Below are positions 1 to 14,269 of a stretch of 64,000 nucleotides of DNA, one piece after another. The first letter of the stretch is position 1. Each line of letters starts with the position of its first letter. The position numbers were made by a program, and so were the translations under genes. The DNA comes from Epiperipatus broadwayi. Taxonomy: Eukaryota > Onychophora > Udeonychophora > Euonychophora > Peripatidae. The notes under the pieces were generated by a model. That model saw nothing but the letters and a program-made list of their open reading frames with translations, made no database searches and had not been told where the DNA came from. The stretch spans positions 386,501 to 450,500 of the forward strand of contig JAQFVV010000284.1 in NCBI GenBank assembly GCA_028023455.1. The letters are read 5' to 3'.

Positions 1-2347
1 TCGATAATAATTTTTGATAATACCCAGCGTTAAATACAAATGAGTATTACCTTAATAATTATTAGAAGAAAGAAATTTAACTTCAAGTAAATTCAAAATC
101 TTTTCTTGATAAACTATTTATACTTCTACCCCAATATCTATATGCCCGTAGACATTTCCCCTCATTCTTCACATACCTTTAAATGTATTGTATCTATTAG
201 ACAAATCTTTAGTGCCACCCCCAACATAATAAAAGAAAGCAAAATGTTAAATAATTTTCCCTTCCCTATCTGTTGAGAGAGTATGCAAAGAGGATTTCTT
301 TTCTGTTTTTGGATATATGTTTTATTTGGATGAAGGAAAACTGAGTGAAAAGTATATTATATTTCAACTCCCCAATAAACTATCCCAATGACTAGCTCAA
401 TTATAATTTCCTATCTCAAGTACTTTGTGTAAGTATTGTTATAACTTTTTATAGCCATGGTAAGCAGATATTACAAATAAATGATTGTATTTTTCCTTTT
501 TTTTTAAATTAAATATATGATAAATAACTGAAATATGAAATAATACTGTTTATTTAACTAAATCACCCTCCACCACATATAGATTTAAACAATATAATAA
601 TAAGTCATAAATTCATTATATGGCTTTCTATTTTTAATTTTATAATTCTACAATAATATAAATCACACAGGAATACTTGGATTTTTAAATTTAAGATCTA
701 TATTTAGATCAAAAACAAACAGAAAAAGTCCATTTCCTAACTTATATGTAAATTAACTTATTTGCCATACAATACAAAATAGTCAAAGATGGATGCCAAT
801 GGGTGTGGTTTATACTCCCTTCTTTCTGCAAAAAAACAATGAATGTTTGATTTTATAAATCCCCAAAAATAATGAAATAAGTTATATACAGATCTAACCC
901 TGTGAACTTTCCCCATTTACTCATATAAACTTTTCAGATTATATATACCTTTACATTTAGGTATGTAAAGTTATATTTTATGTAAATATTATTTTTTTAT
1001 ATAAAAAATGTATAGGTTGGCTCTAGGTCACTCCACATAAGGTGACGCTGCCATGATTAAAATTAAATAAAACATAAAGGTAAAATGAGGGAAAAGAACA
1101 AGAAAATAATAATCCTATATTTAATGGGTTTGAGTGCAATCTATGTATAAGCAATATTATTTTACAATATTTTATACAATACAAAAAATGATTATCTTTT
1201 ATAACACATTAGTAAATATAGTACAATTATATTTGTTATATTCACTCTAATAATACAAACATTAAACCAAAAAAATTATAAATATTTTCTTTTTTTTTGT
1301 TGTACCCATCTCTATCTGCCTGATTTCTGGGTTTAAACTTCTGGACAGACCATCTAAACTACCAGAAAGAACAGTGATATTCACTTTAACTTTTTGCCAA
1401 CCTTGTAGAGTCTCTCAATCAGGATACACTGGGTCTCTAAAACATATATCTTGGTGACTACATATCTGAACTGGCAGGTATACTGCTACAGTTCTTTCTA
1501 CTCCATGGTTTTCTGGGCAAGTAGATGAAACTTGGTTATTATTTCAGTAATGGCAATCCAAAATATTTTAATTTCTCTTTGATTAATCACCAAACTGTGT
1601 ATGATTAAATGATTTCCAAAATCATATGGATGTTGGTAGCTTTAATTTTTATCTATGCAAAAACAAAAAAAACAACAAAAGTCTATATCTGTTCAATAAC
1701 TGGAAGATCCCATAAACAAAAAATATATATATGCATCAAACTCCTTCTCAAACTAAAAACTATATTCAACAATCCAACAGCATATTGAGCCAAAAAATGA
1801 GAGTCTAATAATCATCTCCCCACACCTCACAGGTAGGTTCTTGTAACTCTCTCAGTCCAATAAATAATAATAAAATCCAACCCCTATACCTCACAGGTAG
1901 GTTATATACATCCCCATCTGCCCACAAGTTGCAATTGCTCATATCAACCTTTCAGCTATTGTGTCAGATAATTTTTACTTTTAGTATATTCTTTTACAAA
2001 TTTTGTTTCAAAATCTCTTTTTCCTATATTTTCTTTTTAGGAATTGCAAACTCCATATTGGAGTAATAAACCACCCATATTGCTTAGATAACATACTTTT
2101 AATTTGATTTATAAATTATTTGAAAAAAATTACTCTTCCTGATTACATACAAAAAAAAGTAAAAATAGAAAGACAAAGATTAATTAAATCCACCTTTTAA
2201 ATGGAAGATTCTTTTTACACAAAAAAAATATTATGTTTTTTTAAAAAAAAAAACTTTTTAAAAATTATCAAAAAAAAATGTATTGAAATGTTTATACAGA
2301 TACGTATTAGAACATTTGCAATAAATATGATACATATACTGAAGCTA

Positions 2348-2349
<2 letters not shown>
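1..2349. other. AT-rich non-coding sequence, no gene seen
   Basis: Low-complexity AT-rich sequence with A and T runs and no convincing reading frame or splice-bounded exon. About 1310-1560 is more complex: its reverse complement reads as short protein-like stretches broken by stops, but no family is recognisable. The 15-base string cctcacaggtaggtt occurs twice (about 1826 and 1890). This is probably intron or 5' flank of the guanylyl cyclase gene. Confidence 0.5.
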
Positions 2350-2382
<33 letters not shown>

Positions 2383-2440
2383 TGGCTTCACCATTCACTG
2401 TGGACTAACTAAGACCCTAAGTCCAACCACAGTGAATGTA
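2350..2440. repeat. (TA)n followed by a small hairpin
   Basis: A TA dinucleotide run (2350-2380) is followed by a short inverted repeat in which ttcactgtgg pairs with ccacagtgaa across about 25 bases. It may be a remnant of a small foldback element. Function is not evident. Confidence 0.6.
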
Positions 2441-2759
2441 TGTTTCTTTTTCAAATTAAATTATCATTTTCTCAAATAGTTGCCTAAATTAAAGAAGGAA
2501 TTGTGTTAAAGAGAAAAGATTTAATAAAATATAGAAAGTTAAAATTATATTTGCAACTATTTTTAAAATATATTTGGGAGAATTCGATAAGATAAAAATT
2601 TTCTTAATTAAATAGAATCCATTAAGAAAAGGAATTAATTAATAAAACATTTTTCTGAGTTAGATAAAATAATAGATAACAGGAAAAATTTGAAACAACT
2701 GGCATGATTTGCTGCTAATTAGCAGATTAAAGACATAATGGAAAAAGGGTATAAATAAA

Positions 2760-3180
2760 GAACTTTTCTTTTGTTCTGGGTCTTATGCTTGCAGGTAACC
2801 AGTGCTGAAGGTCAGAGAGAAAATCTTAAAAATTTTGTTGGAAGAAATTTTGCTGAAAGATTGGACAATATAGCGAACTCTTGCTTGCTGTACTTACTTC
2901 AAGCTGCACTCTGTTCTTTCAGCATATAAATAAAAAAATCCAGAAATGTGTTGTTCTGCAAAAATGCAGGGGTAACCTCTTTGCCTTCGCTCTCCTGAGC
3001 CATTCCTGAGGCTGGAGTTCTAATCATGTAAGCCAGCCAGAGAACTAAAGTGTCTGCCCTGTATCCGTGAATATCTGCCCTCAAACATGGAAAAACAAAG
3101 TTGAAGACCCGAGAAGACTTGCGGTAAACCTCTAATGAACTCATCTTGACCCACCCCATCTAGTTACCGGTAACATTACC
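2760..3180 (-). other. Less AT-rich island with an 86-codon open frame, unrecognised
   Basis: The base composition is clearly less AT-rich than the surroundings. On the - strand an open frame of 86 codons (2899-3159) begins MGWVKMSSLEV and ends in LKEQSAA. I do not recognise the product. It has no clear signal peptide, no repeated motif and no visible splice context. It could be a fragment of a dispersed repeat or a decayed gene piece; nothing here favours a functional gene. Confidence 0.2.
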
Positions 3181-3550
3181 ATAAATTAACAAAAAAAATC
3201 TCTTTGTAATAGCTAGATTTATGTTTTTCTATATATATATATGTTTTTTTTAAATCTATGTGTTCGTATCTTGTCAAATTATATTTCATTAATTGCTTTC
3301 TTTTCTTTTTTTTTAATATCGTAATGGGAGGGGTTATTATATAGAATGGCGGCCATAGTTCTTATTAATTTAATTGAAAAATATTTCGTTTAACTTTCCG
3401 CCATTATACTCCTGTAATTAAGTTATTTATTTTATATAAATATTTATTTAGAAAGAAAAGGAAGCAAATCATAGAAAGTGCAAAACTCTATTTTAAAATC
3501 AAGATTTAAATTGCTAAATATTCTATTATAAAACTTTCCAAACTTTAACT

Positions 3551-3554
<4 letters not shown>

Positions 3555-3613
<59 letters not shown>
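3555..3613. repeat. (TA)n microsatellite
   Basis: Uninterrupted TA dinucleotide tract of about 59 bases. Confidence 0.95.
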
Positions 3614-3615
<2 letters not shown>

Positions 3616-5084
3616 AAAGATCCTTATCAAATGCCATTATATTTTAGTCAATGAAGGGTTACAAATTTAAAGTTATATTTTGAAGAGCATGAAATAAAAC
3701 GTTTGCATTTATATTTTAGTAATAAGAGAGAGTACATTTTGACAATATGTATTAAAAATTATTAAATAGCATTGACTCTGGGGTGTGTTGGTTAAACTTC
3801 AACTAAACCAATAAAATATCCGCCCACTGGTTTTGTTTTAGTAATTCAAATATTTATAAAGGTAAAGTTACTATTTTTCTGCGGATTTTCAGTGATGGTT
3901 GAGCTTTCCTAATATATTTATATTTTGCAGAGGGTTTCTTTTTAAATTTAAAGGTCATTGACCATATTTATATGGCATTGTGCCTCGGGTGATCTACTGG
4001 GCCGCTCAGCATATATTACAGTGCTTCTTTTGCCAAGTTTGCTTAGGTTAACGTACCTACATTCGGACCTTCTGAAAAACAAATAAATTGTTCTGGATCT
4101 TATGTCGATCTGAGTCCTTTCAATATACGCAACTGGACATAAGCAACAAAAACTCCGATCCTGAATCCGGGTCATGCATTTAGCGAATGGGTTCAATTTT
4201 TCTCTCTAACATAGTTTAGAGACGGAGAGCCATCCGATCTGGTGTTAACCTTTTGGTAACTGTTATGTCTCAAGCCTCACAGCCCACTATATGCTCTCGC
4301 CTTTGTGCATGGTCTTGTATATTTATATTTATTAGGAAATCTTTCTCAAAATCTCATAGAAATGTTTCAATTATGGCTGGAAATCCCTGTTGGGGTCACT
4401 TTATCATTCTTCTTAAATCATAAGTAGGGCTGTGATTTAAACCTGTCCAAAGTGTTTAGTTGAGTTTGACCACCTATTTATTTCTATATTCTCCAACAAC
4501 AGAGTTAATGAATCATGTCTCTCTCTCTCTTGATTTCTATTATGTAACACTTCCATTGGCTGGAATATTTTAAAGAAGAAATTATAACGTAAAATTTTAT
4601 CTGTTCTTATCATTACAATCAATGGATCTTTCATAGATGTCTATCCGGTTGCAGTGAAAATAGCCTGTGACACTATTAATAAAGCACTGTGTGAATTATT
4701 TTAATGTCAATAATAAAAATTTCTGTTATCTTTCATTCACTATAAATAAAACCACTTAGTATTGTTTTTCTTTTGTGACATACGTATGTACATTTGATCA
4801 TTATATATGTAAAAATTCCTTTTTGTGATCTCTTCTCTCCCTGACCACCGGGCATACATTAAGATTAAATTCTAGTGAGGTTCGAGGAGTAAGTCGCTTA
4901 GTAGCAATCTAGAGGAGTAGATGAGGTTCGAACCTCTTCTATTTGCATCTCTAGGTTAGGTTAAAGCAGCTCTACTTTTCTTACCATTACAATACTAATA
5001 AATACACACGAAGAGATAAATACATAAAATCTTCCACAATGTAAACAAATGTTAATTCTATAATTTCTTTACATAAATTTATAA
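3614..5084. other. AT-rich sequence with a less AT-rich patch, no gene seen
   Basis: About 3940-4340 is less AT-rich and contains an 82-codon - strand open frame without recognisable motifs. Around 4922-4936 the palindrome gaggttcgaacctc resembles a polymerase III B box, with a weak A-box-like string about 30 bases upstream, but no tRNA cloverleaf can be drawn. No coding feature is supported. Confidence 0.4.
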
Positions 5085-7510
5085 ATACTATTTTAAATCA
5101 AACCATGTAATTACTTCAATGTTTTACTGTTAAATAATAGCTTATAAACAAATGTAAAATTAAAATTATATTATTTTAAACTAAGTAATAATGAATCATT
5201 TTTTTACTGTGTTGTAAAATATTATTATGAAATTCAATTATTTATAACCAAAGTTTAAGGGTAGAGATTTGCTAATTTTAAATAAATATCTCTAATGACA
5301 GTCAAGAATTTGATTGGTTCATTGATTTACAATCAGACCCTTGGCTAAATGTTTATAAATAGGCTAGTAAAAACTGAAAGAACTGGAATAATCTTAAAAA
5401 GATGATCATTTCTGATTGGCAAGGAAATTTTTCTAATGTTTAAAGTATAAAAATTGTTTGATATTTATTATTTTCTGTAGTGGAAAGTACAACTTATTGA
5501 GTACTATTGACTAATAAATTATGGAGTAAATTTTCAAGTACCCAGAATTCACAAGAGAATAATTTGATTGATAAATGTTTACTTGATGTATCCAGAAAGT
5601 TATGATTCTGATTAAATACATTGAAAATACATGTTTACCAATATGTGTAAAAAATAATAAAAGTTATAATGATATTATGGAGGATAATTTTCACTCTATT
5701 TGAGCATTAAAAATTTAACAGCAGAAGTTGCTATTTTTTTATAATTCAATTGGTTTATACAAAAAGAAAAAAATAGGTAATCATAATAGTTATGGAGGAT
5801 GAATGTAATCAGAAATGAAAATTAATTATGATATTATTAAATAGCAAAGAATCCTTACTAAGCCTTCAACGAATTCTGTAATTTTAAATGATTGTGTTCA
5901 AGTTTTTACTTTCTTCACAGAAGAGACATGAAGAAATCTTATCTAATAAAATTTTATATTTTATATTAATGTGTATGTTATTATAATTCTACATATGTTT
6001 AATATTCTTACATCCAGCAGCCAGTTTGCTCATAAAATAAAAAGATCCAAAACAATTAGAGTTGAATATAAGCTGGCTCATGAATCAAAAGAAATGCACA
6101 GTAATATTTAGATTTAAGCATAGGTTTATATTTAAAAGTGATCACAAGGAATGGTAAAATCAGTTTAAGATAAATGGTCAAACTTTATTACCTTATTATA
6201 TATTTTTTATGTCTTCTTGATAAAGCTACCATTACTAAACAAGCACAAAAGGTAAACCTCAAGTTTAATTAAATATATGCCTTATTGTCTTCTATATCAT
6301 ATTATGCAATTTGTTACCACTAATAATTGTTACAAATTCGAAACTGCTTTTCAAGCTGATAATTACTATTTTAATTCCCATGTATTAATTAATGATTATA
6401 TTATATTTGTTTGGTGTTACACATTTATATGGTAGACATTATTTATTATGAGAATTGTTTGTTGCCATGTTAGATAATTATGACATTATGGGTTGTTATA
6501 TTTACTATTTATTTTTATATCCATGTCATACCACATGAGGAGTACTTCTTTCCTTACCCTGTGTGAAAGTGTGAAATATCATCATCATGGGTGAATCATG
6601 TATGATGCCCATACATTTTTGAGCTAATCAAGGACTATGTCATTATGGATTTTTTCTATTTTTTTAACTAAGTGATTACCCATCCCTTTTCTCTTCAAAT
6701 CCCTACAGATGTTTCAGATATTGAAACTGGGATAGCAGACCTATAGCAGTCATGTAATGATCATGGTCTAAGTTACTTATTTACTTATATACCATTGCTC
6801 AGCACTGTTATACTCATATATTGCCTATGGCATTAAATTTCATGTCACTAATTCTTGATGGGTTAGAATTTAGTGACAATAAAATCATTCTAGAGAAGGT
6901 ATGAATGAGATATGTGAACTGTGTCAGAATAAGACAAATGATGCTATCAAATGGCAATGTCCCTGATAAATATTACTTTATAGTACTATATTGTAAGATT
7001 GGTATATTATCTACCCAATGTGATCTCAAATGCATATATTGTATTTATTGTTTGCTAGTCAGAGTGATCTGAAATGTACAAGCTCTATTGTTATTTGCTA
7101 TTCACAGTTAAGTATTAGTAATCAAAATTTTCAATAGTTATAAAAAAGTTTTATACAATATTATAGAATGAAATGTAGAGTTGCAGTGATATTAATTTAT
7201 TTCAAACAGATTACTATAACATTACCAGTCCAACATCTTGGTTTAATAGAATTAGTAAGTTATATAACCTTCTTAGTATGATAGAATAAAAATAATTATT
7301 AATGCCTTACAGAATATTCGTTATTTTAAGTTGCCTAGTATTAAGTATTGTCTGCATATGATTTAGTTTAATAGTAACCTTGTGATTACCTTACCTACAT
7401 TTTAATTTTGGTAAAAGAAATTTAATAAACCTATATGTGAAAAATAAAATGTATTAAATGTATAATAAACTAGAAATACTGTTAAAGGTGATAATGTGTC
7501 ACGTTAATAA
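5085..7510 (+). repeat. Upstream copy of a large diverged direct duplication
   Basis: This AT-rich block matches, collinearly and in the same orientation, the blocks at about 23165-23760 and 26545-29925. Clear anchors are ttggctaaat...ttataaatag (5341-5361 against 23428-23450), the caatttg/ttggtgtt...accctg...gtgtgaaa stretch (6400-6590 against 28590-28770), and gattacctta...aatttaataaacc (7383-7431 against 29520-29797). This copy lacks the insertions found in the other and so shows the empty sites. It could be a segmental duplication within the gene or two copies of an undescribed long repeat. No reading frame is conserved between the copies by eye. Confidence 0.8.
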
Positions 7511-7512
7511 AG

Positions 7513-7515
<3 letters not shown>

Positions 7516-7569
<54 letters not shown>
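7516..7569. repeat. (TA)n microsatellite
   Basis: Uninterrupted TA tract directly after the end of the large duplicated block. Confidence 0.95.
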
Positions 7570-7572
<3 letters not shown>

Positions 7573-7794
7573 ACAGTCTGAAAAGAAAGTGGAAATGGAG
7601 TATTACCACATCTGCACTACAAGGGCACCATCTAGGCCATTTGAACCTAGAAAATTTATATAGTAGGCAAATATGTAAGTTAAGATTCACACTTTACATG
7701 TTTTATTCAGACCATCAGCCCATGCCACTAGCTCAGTGGAGATGCAGAGATAATAAAATATTAATTCTTATCTAATAATATTTCATTTAAAAAT

Positions 7795-8075
7795 AAATAA
7801 AAGAAGCCACTGTCAGTAATTAACACACAAACATTTATTTACACACATATAAATTTTGAATCATTTTAGAATCACTTTTACTTTAAAATTTTCCTTTTAT
7901 AAAACATCAGAACTTTACTTTAAAATTTAACTCACATTTTAACTTTGTTTTTAGAATTTAATTTATGTTTAAACTTTTATTTTCCAAGTTCGCACAGATG
8001 AATTTTATAAAGTTTTTTTTTTTTTTTAATGTTGAGCATAGATTGACTACATAGATTACACGCTCAAAAACATTT
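7795..8075 (+). repeat. Dispersed repeat, inverted relative to 19545-19745
   Basis: This segment matches the reverse complement of 19545-19745. Shared words include agttc(g/a)cacagatgaatt (about 7989 here) and gactacatagatt (about 8047). A possible third, same-strand remnant lies near 19010-19045 (gactgcatagatta). It is probably an old interspersed repeat; no coding capacity is seen. Confidence 0.55.
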
Positions 8076-11000
8076 CAAAATAAACATAAATGATCTAAAT
8101 ATAAAGTCACTGATGTAATTGCAGAGGGAATTCACAAGAAACCCAATGGCTTTCATCATAAGATGCCGCATTGACACCAATAACTAAAAAGACATCCGAA
8201 TAAATACATTTTAGATATTTAATGTAAGATATCATTATTTACCAAATGTCTATATATTTTAATCAAATATGAAAACAAAACATAATTAAATGTGAACAAA
8301 TCTATGCAAGCATTTATGCCCAACTTAAATTTAATGCATTTAAATAATTTATACAATATTAATAAAACTTTAAAAAAATAAAAATGGAAATGATTTTTAA
8401 AAAAAATACATTCAATAAAATAATAAATAATTTAGGCAGATAGGAAATTCTTCTATTTAGAATATTGTAAGGTTTATCATTTAGAGTTATTTTTGTTTAG
8501 AAATGTTCATTAATTATATATTCTTATGTTTAGAAAAGTTCATCTTTAAACTGTTGCCATTTGGGTTCCAGTGTTAATTGTCCTGATGTCCTGAAAAATT
8601 ACTTAGTAATGTCTGCTTTATGCTACTTATGGTCAATTGATAATGATTACAGCATATCGAAAGTCCTTCTGCTTATGATTTTACATTATTACTATTTATA
8701 AATTTAAAATTATATATTACAAATAATAAGTATTAATGTTTTGAATTAATTCTAATTAAATCTAGCAGTTGACTTATAACTTATCATTATAGTGTTTCAA
8801 TGAAAAATTCATTAAATTGCTTTATATCTATAATTTATATTACATAATCTATACCATATCTATTACTTATATTTTATAATCACATGAAAAATCATGGAAT
8901 CAGACCTTTCTGTACTATACAAGGCTGCGTACATATAGTTTTATTTAAGAATTGTCTTATTTCACATTTCTATGGCAATATATTTTTATTCAGAGCTAGC
9001 TGAATTGAAAATTAATATGAGACGAGATTCTTACTACTCACTACTTGAAATTATTTAATAACATGAAATGTTGCTAAAAGTAATACAGTTACCATCCACA
9101 TTTAAGATAATCACAATTATTATAATAATTGTCATAAATGGAAGACCACTTACTGTTTTATTGCCGTCATTTAAGTTTAATGCAAAGTAATTGTGAATCT
9201 TCAAAGGACAATCGTCAATTGTGGCAAACATTAATAAGTCATTAAATCGCATATCTGTAACTATTCAATAGAATCATAAAATATTATATATTATTTCACT
9301 AGAGAAAATGGAATTCAGGCTGCAGTAGACCTTACTAAAATAAGTAAATATTAAATTTAGTTATGTGATATCAATATAAAAAATGCATAATGTCAAAAAC
9401 GCCCAATTATATAGAATTTAAAAGAAATCAAAATCTATGTCATAAAACTCTCATATGTGATAACTATAAATATGCAACAAATTATAATTGTTATAATACT
9501 AAATGAATACAAGTTAAATTATTGACTGATGATATATGTAAATACACATAAACACGTAACATAACATATATATGAACTTGTTTTTCTTCCTACCTCTTTT
9601 TTTTCTTATATCTATAATGAAAAGAGCAACATAATGGAAATATATTATGTTAAATGAATGTTTAAATAGTAAATGCGTATAAGATATACTCAGATGTGAT
9701 AATAATAAAGGGGTAATTACTTTCAAATTTAGATCACGTTTTATTATTGTATTGTGAATGACTAAACTATCACGGATTTATCTCATTTTCTATATGTGTC
9801 AATGAATTATAAGAAGAGAGACATTTAAATGTATTAAGTCCTTGAACTAAATGCAACTTTACTTATTGTGGTTTTTTTTAGGAACTTTCTTCTTTCACAG
9901 ACAAAAGATTCTATACAGAGCACTATAAATTATCTACATAACCTAGATTTCAAATATATTAAATGAATCTTCTCAATAATATAAAAATTTCAATGATCAT
10001 TGATAACTGTAATAAACATTTATTGAGGAAAAATAATTTTATTGCATGATATGTATAAATATAACATACTTTCAATTAAAAGACTCATATACATTATTTT
10101 TCTAAAAATATGCTACAATTCAAGGTCTACTCAAGAAAAAAAATAAAATGTAAGATCCAAGTTTATGCTTACTTGACATCATTCTATCCTATAGTTGACT
10201 CATTATTACTAAGGATAAATTATTTAGACTAAGTAAATAAACGTAACAAGTAATTAATAATAAAGCCAAAATTGAAGGTAAGCTATTAATTTTTAATAAT
10301 ATATAAACATAGAAAAAAATTATTTGTTAATATATATATAATACAAACAAATTCTTATTTCATTTTCATAAAAATTATGCATATAAAATCTCAAAGTCTT
10401 AAACACAATTAATATTTTTGAAAAGAAGTTTCAATTTCATTATTAAAAAAAAAATTATTTCGAGGTGACAGAACTTCGTCTGAGATTTCTAAAAGTAAAA
10501 TATTCGCCCCTCCGCCCTTTTGAAAATTTTGCCAAACTATTTTTTGTACAGCTTTAATTAAAATTCAAATTTATGATATCCCAATGAAACTGAAACTCCA
10601 GTTTGATGAGTAGACATGGTTTATTTAGTGATCACAATTTTTTACAAGTGTATTTTGTGGACATATTATGATCATCAAGAAAATATTACAATGGTCTAAC
10701 AACTTTATTTTTTTGTTAAGTTTATGATTATATTTGTATTGTAATTCTGTAATAATTATAAATGTGTAATAATATTTATTTTTGATTTTCTTTTTTACAG
10801 AAATGCTTTATTTTTAAATATAAAAGAATATTTTCTTCTGAATATTGTTTTTATAGAGATTACAGTCATGGGAAATGCAACTGTCTAGAAATGATATCAC
10901 TCACCAGATTGACCATAATATTCAGTGATATTTTAAAAATTAATAAAAAAAAATTAAACTTTTAAAGCATAAATTGATAGATTTAGTATTTATTAGAAAA

Positions 11001-11396
11001 ATTGTTCAGATGTTTAAATCAAACATGAAACAAAGATAATTTTCTTCGTTTTATAAATTAAATCAGCTCCACCTGAAATTTTATAATGTGACAGCATTTT
11101 GTTTACAATACATATAATGTTTAAAATAATTGGAAATCAAATGTGATTTTTTTTAAATTTAATTAATTTCTAAACAAAAATATCTATGAGGAACATCAAA
11201 TTTATTATATTCTGATAAATAATAATTGCTTAATATCAAAATGAAGATTGAAAGCTTAAATTTGGTGAGAACAAATAAATCTATCAGAATATAGAAGGGT
11301 TAATAAAGTATAAAAATATTGTTTTACATGCATCTATGAAAATAAATTATATTACTTTATTTTTTAGTGTAAATTTATAATTTACTAAAAATTAAA
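8076..11396. other. AT-rich non-coding sequence, nothing recognised
   Basis: Long AT-rich stretch with A/T homopolymers, short ORFs only, no splice-bounded exon, RNA gene or mobile element recognisable. Consistent with intron or flanking DNA. Confidence 0.5.
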
Positions 11397-12877
11397 ACAG
11401 GAAAACTCTATATGTATCACCACTCACTGCAAGCCAGAGTAATCAATGGATGCCAGAAGGTGTGTGCATAAAATCCTCATCTAGTGCCTACGCATCCAAT
11501 ATCCTCAGACTAGTTTCTGACTTGTGGCCTTCAGAGTGAGGCATCTTGAATCTGAGAGCACTTTACCTAGATCTTAGGATCTAATGCAATCCTCCTACAG
11601 CCACCTTTAAATCTCAACTACAAAACTATGAGACTTAGATTGAAAATACTTTAATATTTTCATTTCGAGCTCATCAGCCTATATAGTCATATGAGTCTAA
11701 ATTCAGTTCAGTACCTATACATTTTGGTGTCTTTTGTAATTTAATGACCACAATCACCACTATCCTATTAGGCATGAATGGTTTTAAGCCAATAAACAAC
11801 AAATGATCACTATTTCTTATGCTTGAACTTAACTGCTTTTAAACTAGGCAAAACTCTATATAAGTATTGTTATTCAGTGCAAGCAAAAGTAATCAATGGA
11901 TTCCAGAAGGCTTGTGCATAAAATCCTCATCTAGTGCCTACTTATTCACTATCCTCAGACTAGTTTCTGGCTTGTAGCCTTTGACAGTGAAGTACCTTGG
12001 ATATGAGAGTACTGCATCTAGATCTTAGGATATAATGCAACATTCCAGCAGCCATCTTTTATTTCTACTTAACTACAAAACTATGAGATCTATATGACTA
12101 TATAAGATGATGATCTTGGATTGAAAATATTCAACTGTTTTCAAGTCACATAGTTTTGTAGTTAAGTTCAGATAAAAGGTGACTGCTGGAGGGTTGCATT
12201 AGATCCTAAGATTTAGGTACAGTGTTCTCATATTCAAGGCTCCTCACTGATGAAGGCCACAAACCAGAAACTAGTCTGAGGATATTGGATGAGGAGGCAC
12301 TATATGGGGATTTTATGCACAAGCCTTTTGACATACATTGATTACACTGGCTTGCACTTAGTGGCAATACATATAGAGTGTTTTGCCTCTTTTAATATTA
12401 GTTAAGAGCAAGCATAAGAAATAGTGATCATGTGATGTTTATTGGCTTAAACCAATCCTGCCTAATAGGATAGTGGTGGCTGTGTTTATTAAAAAACCAA
12501 AGACACCAAAATGTATAGATACTGAACTGAGTTCAGACCTATATGACTATATAGGTTGATGAGCATGTATTGAAAATAATTAAGTCTCATAGTTTTGTAG
12601 GTATGTAGGGATAAATGGTGCTGCTGGAGGGATGCATTAGATCTTAAGATATAGGTGTAGTGCTCGCAGATCCAAGGTTTCTCACTAACAAAGGCCACAA
12701 ACCAGAAAGTATTCTGAGGAAATTGCATGAGTAGGCACTAGATGGGGATTTTATGCATAAGCCTTCTGGCATCCATTGATTGCACTGAGTGGTAATACAT
12801 ATAAAGAGTTTTGCCTGTTTTAGTAACAATTAAAAGCATGCATATGAAATAGTGTTCATGTGTTGTTTATTGGCTTA
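11397..12877. repeat. Four-copy palindromic repeat (two direct plus two inverted units)
   Basis: Two units on the + strand (about 11397-11847 and 11848-12141) are followed by two inverted units (about 12144-12420 and 12420-12877). Each unit contains gcataaaatcctcatctagt or its complement (about 11467, 11917, 12300 and 12738), the word tcctcagactagtttctg (or near variants), and gttttgtagtt. The axis lies near 12142. Units differ by substitutions and small indels, so the structure is not a recent assembly duplicate. No protein is encoded. It may be an inverted-repeat transposon derivative or satellite. Confidence 0.85.
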
Positions 12878-12913
12878 TTATTTTAGTATAGAATAAATTT
12901 ATTGTGCAGATTG

Positions 12914-13018
<105 letters not shown>

Positions 13019-13019
13019 G

Positions 13020-14260
13020 TCAACAGATAGCATTCTACCAAAAACACCATCAAGCATATGTTTTAACTTGTTTTTTGTTTTTCATAAATGTACCTTTGAG
13101 GTCTTTCTAGCAATGTTATATATTGCAGAGGCTTCTATTATGTGGTGATGCTGAACTGAGATCAGACCCATATAGCTATATGGCTTGCTATGCTGAGTTT
13201 GAAGACCTTACATGTCTAAAAGATTCACGCTTGTAAGCTGAATAGAAACTGTTTCATAAACGCTCAGAGTTTGTGTTTAGATCTAGTTTCTTATAACTGT
13301 CTTTCACTGATGATAGCAAATAGCTTGAAATCATGATCTGAAAGTGGAATTAAAGTTAGAGATAGTGAATGCTTGCTCTGACATTTATGTAAACATATGC
13401 TTGATGGTGTTTTTGGTAGAATGCCATCTGTTGACATAAATACAGGTGTTAGCAAGTTTTTAATTTGTTGTTTGTTTTTCATAACTGTATCTTTGAGGTC
13501 TTTTTAGAAATGATATATATTGCAGAGGCTTCTACTATGTGGTGATGCTAAACTGATATCAGACCCATATAGCTATCTGGCTTGCTATGCTGAGTTTGAA
13601 GACATTACGTGTCTAAAAGATACATGCTTGCAAGCTGAATAGAAACTGTTTCATAAATGCTCAGAGTTTGTGTTTAGATCTAGTTTCTTATTCCTGTCTT
13701 TCACTGATGATAGCAAATAGCTTGAAATCATGATCTGAAAGTGGAATTAAAGTTAGAGATAGTGAATGCTTGCTCTGACCTTTATGTAAACATACGCTTA
13801 ACGTTGTTTTTGGTAGAATGCCATCTGTTGACATAAATACAAGCATTAGCAAGTTTTTAACTTTTCATCAATGTACCTTTCAGGTCTTTCTAGCAATGAT
13901 ATATGTTGCAGAGGCTTCTACTATGTGATGATGCTGAACTGAGATCAGACCCATATAGCTATCTGTCTTGCTTTGCTGAGTTTGAAGACATTACATGTCT
14001 AAAAGATTCATGCTTGCAAGCTGAATAGAAACTCTTTCACAAACACTCAGATTTTGTGTTTAGATCCAGTTTCTTATTCCTGACTTTCACTTATGATAGC
14101 AAATAGCTTGAAATCATGATCTGAAAGTGGAATTAAAGTTAGAGATAGTGAATGCTTTCTCTGACATTTATGTAAACATACGCTTGATGGTATTTTTGGT
14201 AGAACGCCATCTGTTGACATAAATACAAGCATTAGCAAGTTTTTAACTTATTTTTTGTTT
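13020..14260. mobile_element. Tandem ~390-bp repeat array bounded by inverted repeats
   Basis: About three tandem units; the word tgtg(g/a)tgatgct recurs at 13141, 13539 and 13924, giving periods of 398 and 385 bases. Each unit ends in a 42-base segment (13394-13435, 13792-13834, 14179-14220). The reverse complement of this segment stands once at the very left (13020-13061), beginning gtcaacagat. The array is thus framed by inverted repeats with a TA microsatellite outside. Microsatellite plus tandem core plus inverted ends is reminiscent of non-autonomous Helentron/HINE or mollusc pearl-type elements; that assignment is inference. No protein is encoded. Confidence 0.75.
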
Positions 14261-14269
14261 TTCATATAT

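Noticed and set aside
4880-4965. tRNA-like region with gaggttcgaacctc
   Set aside because: A B-box-like word is present but no acceptor stem, anticodon arm or correct spacing could be drawn; kept only as a note.
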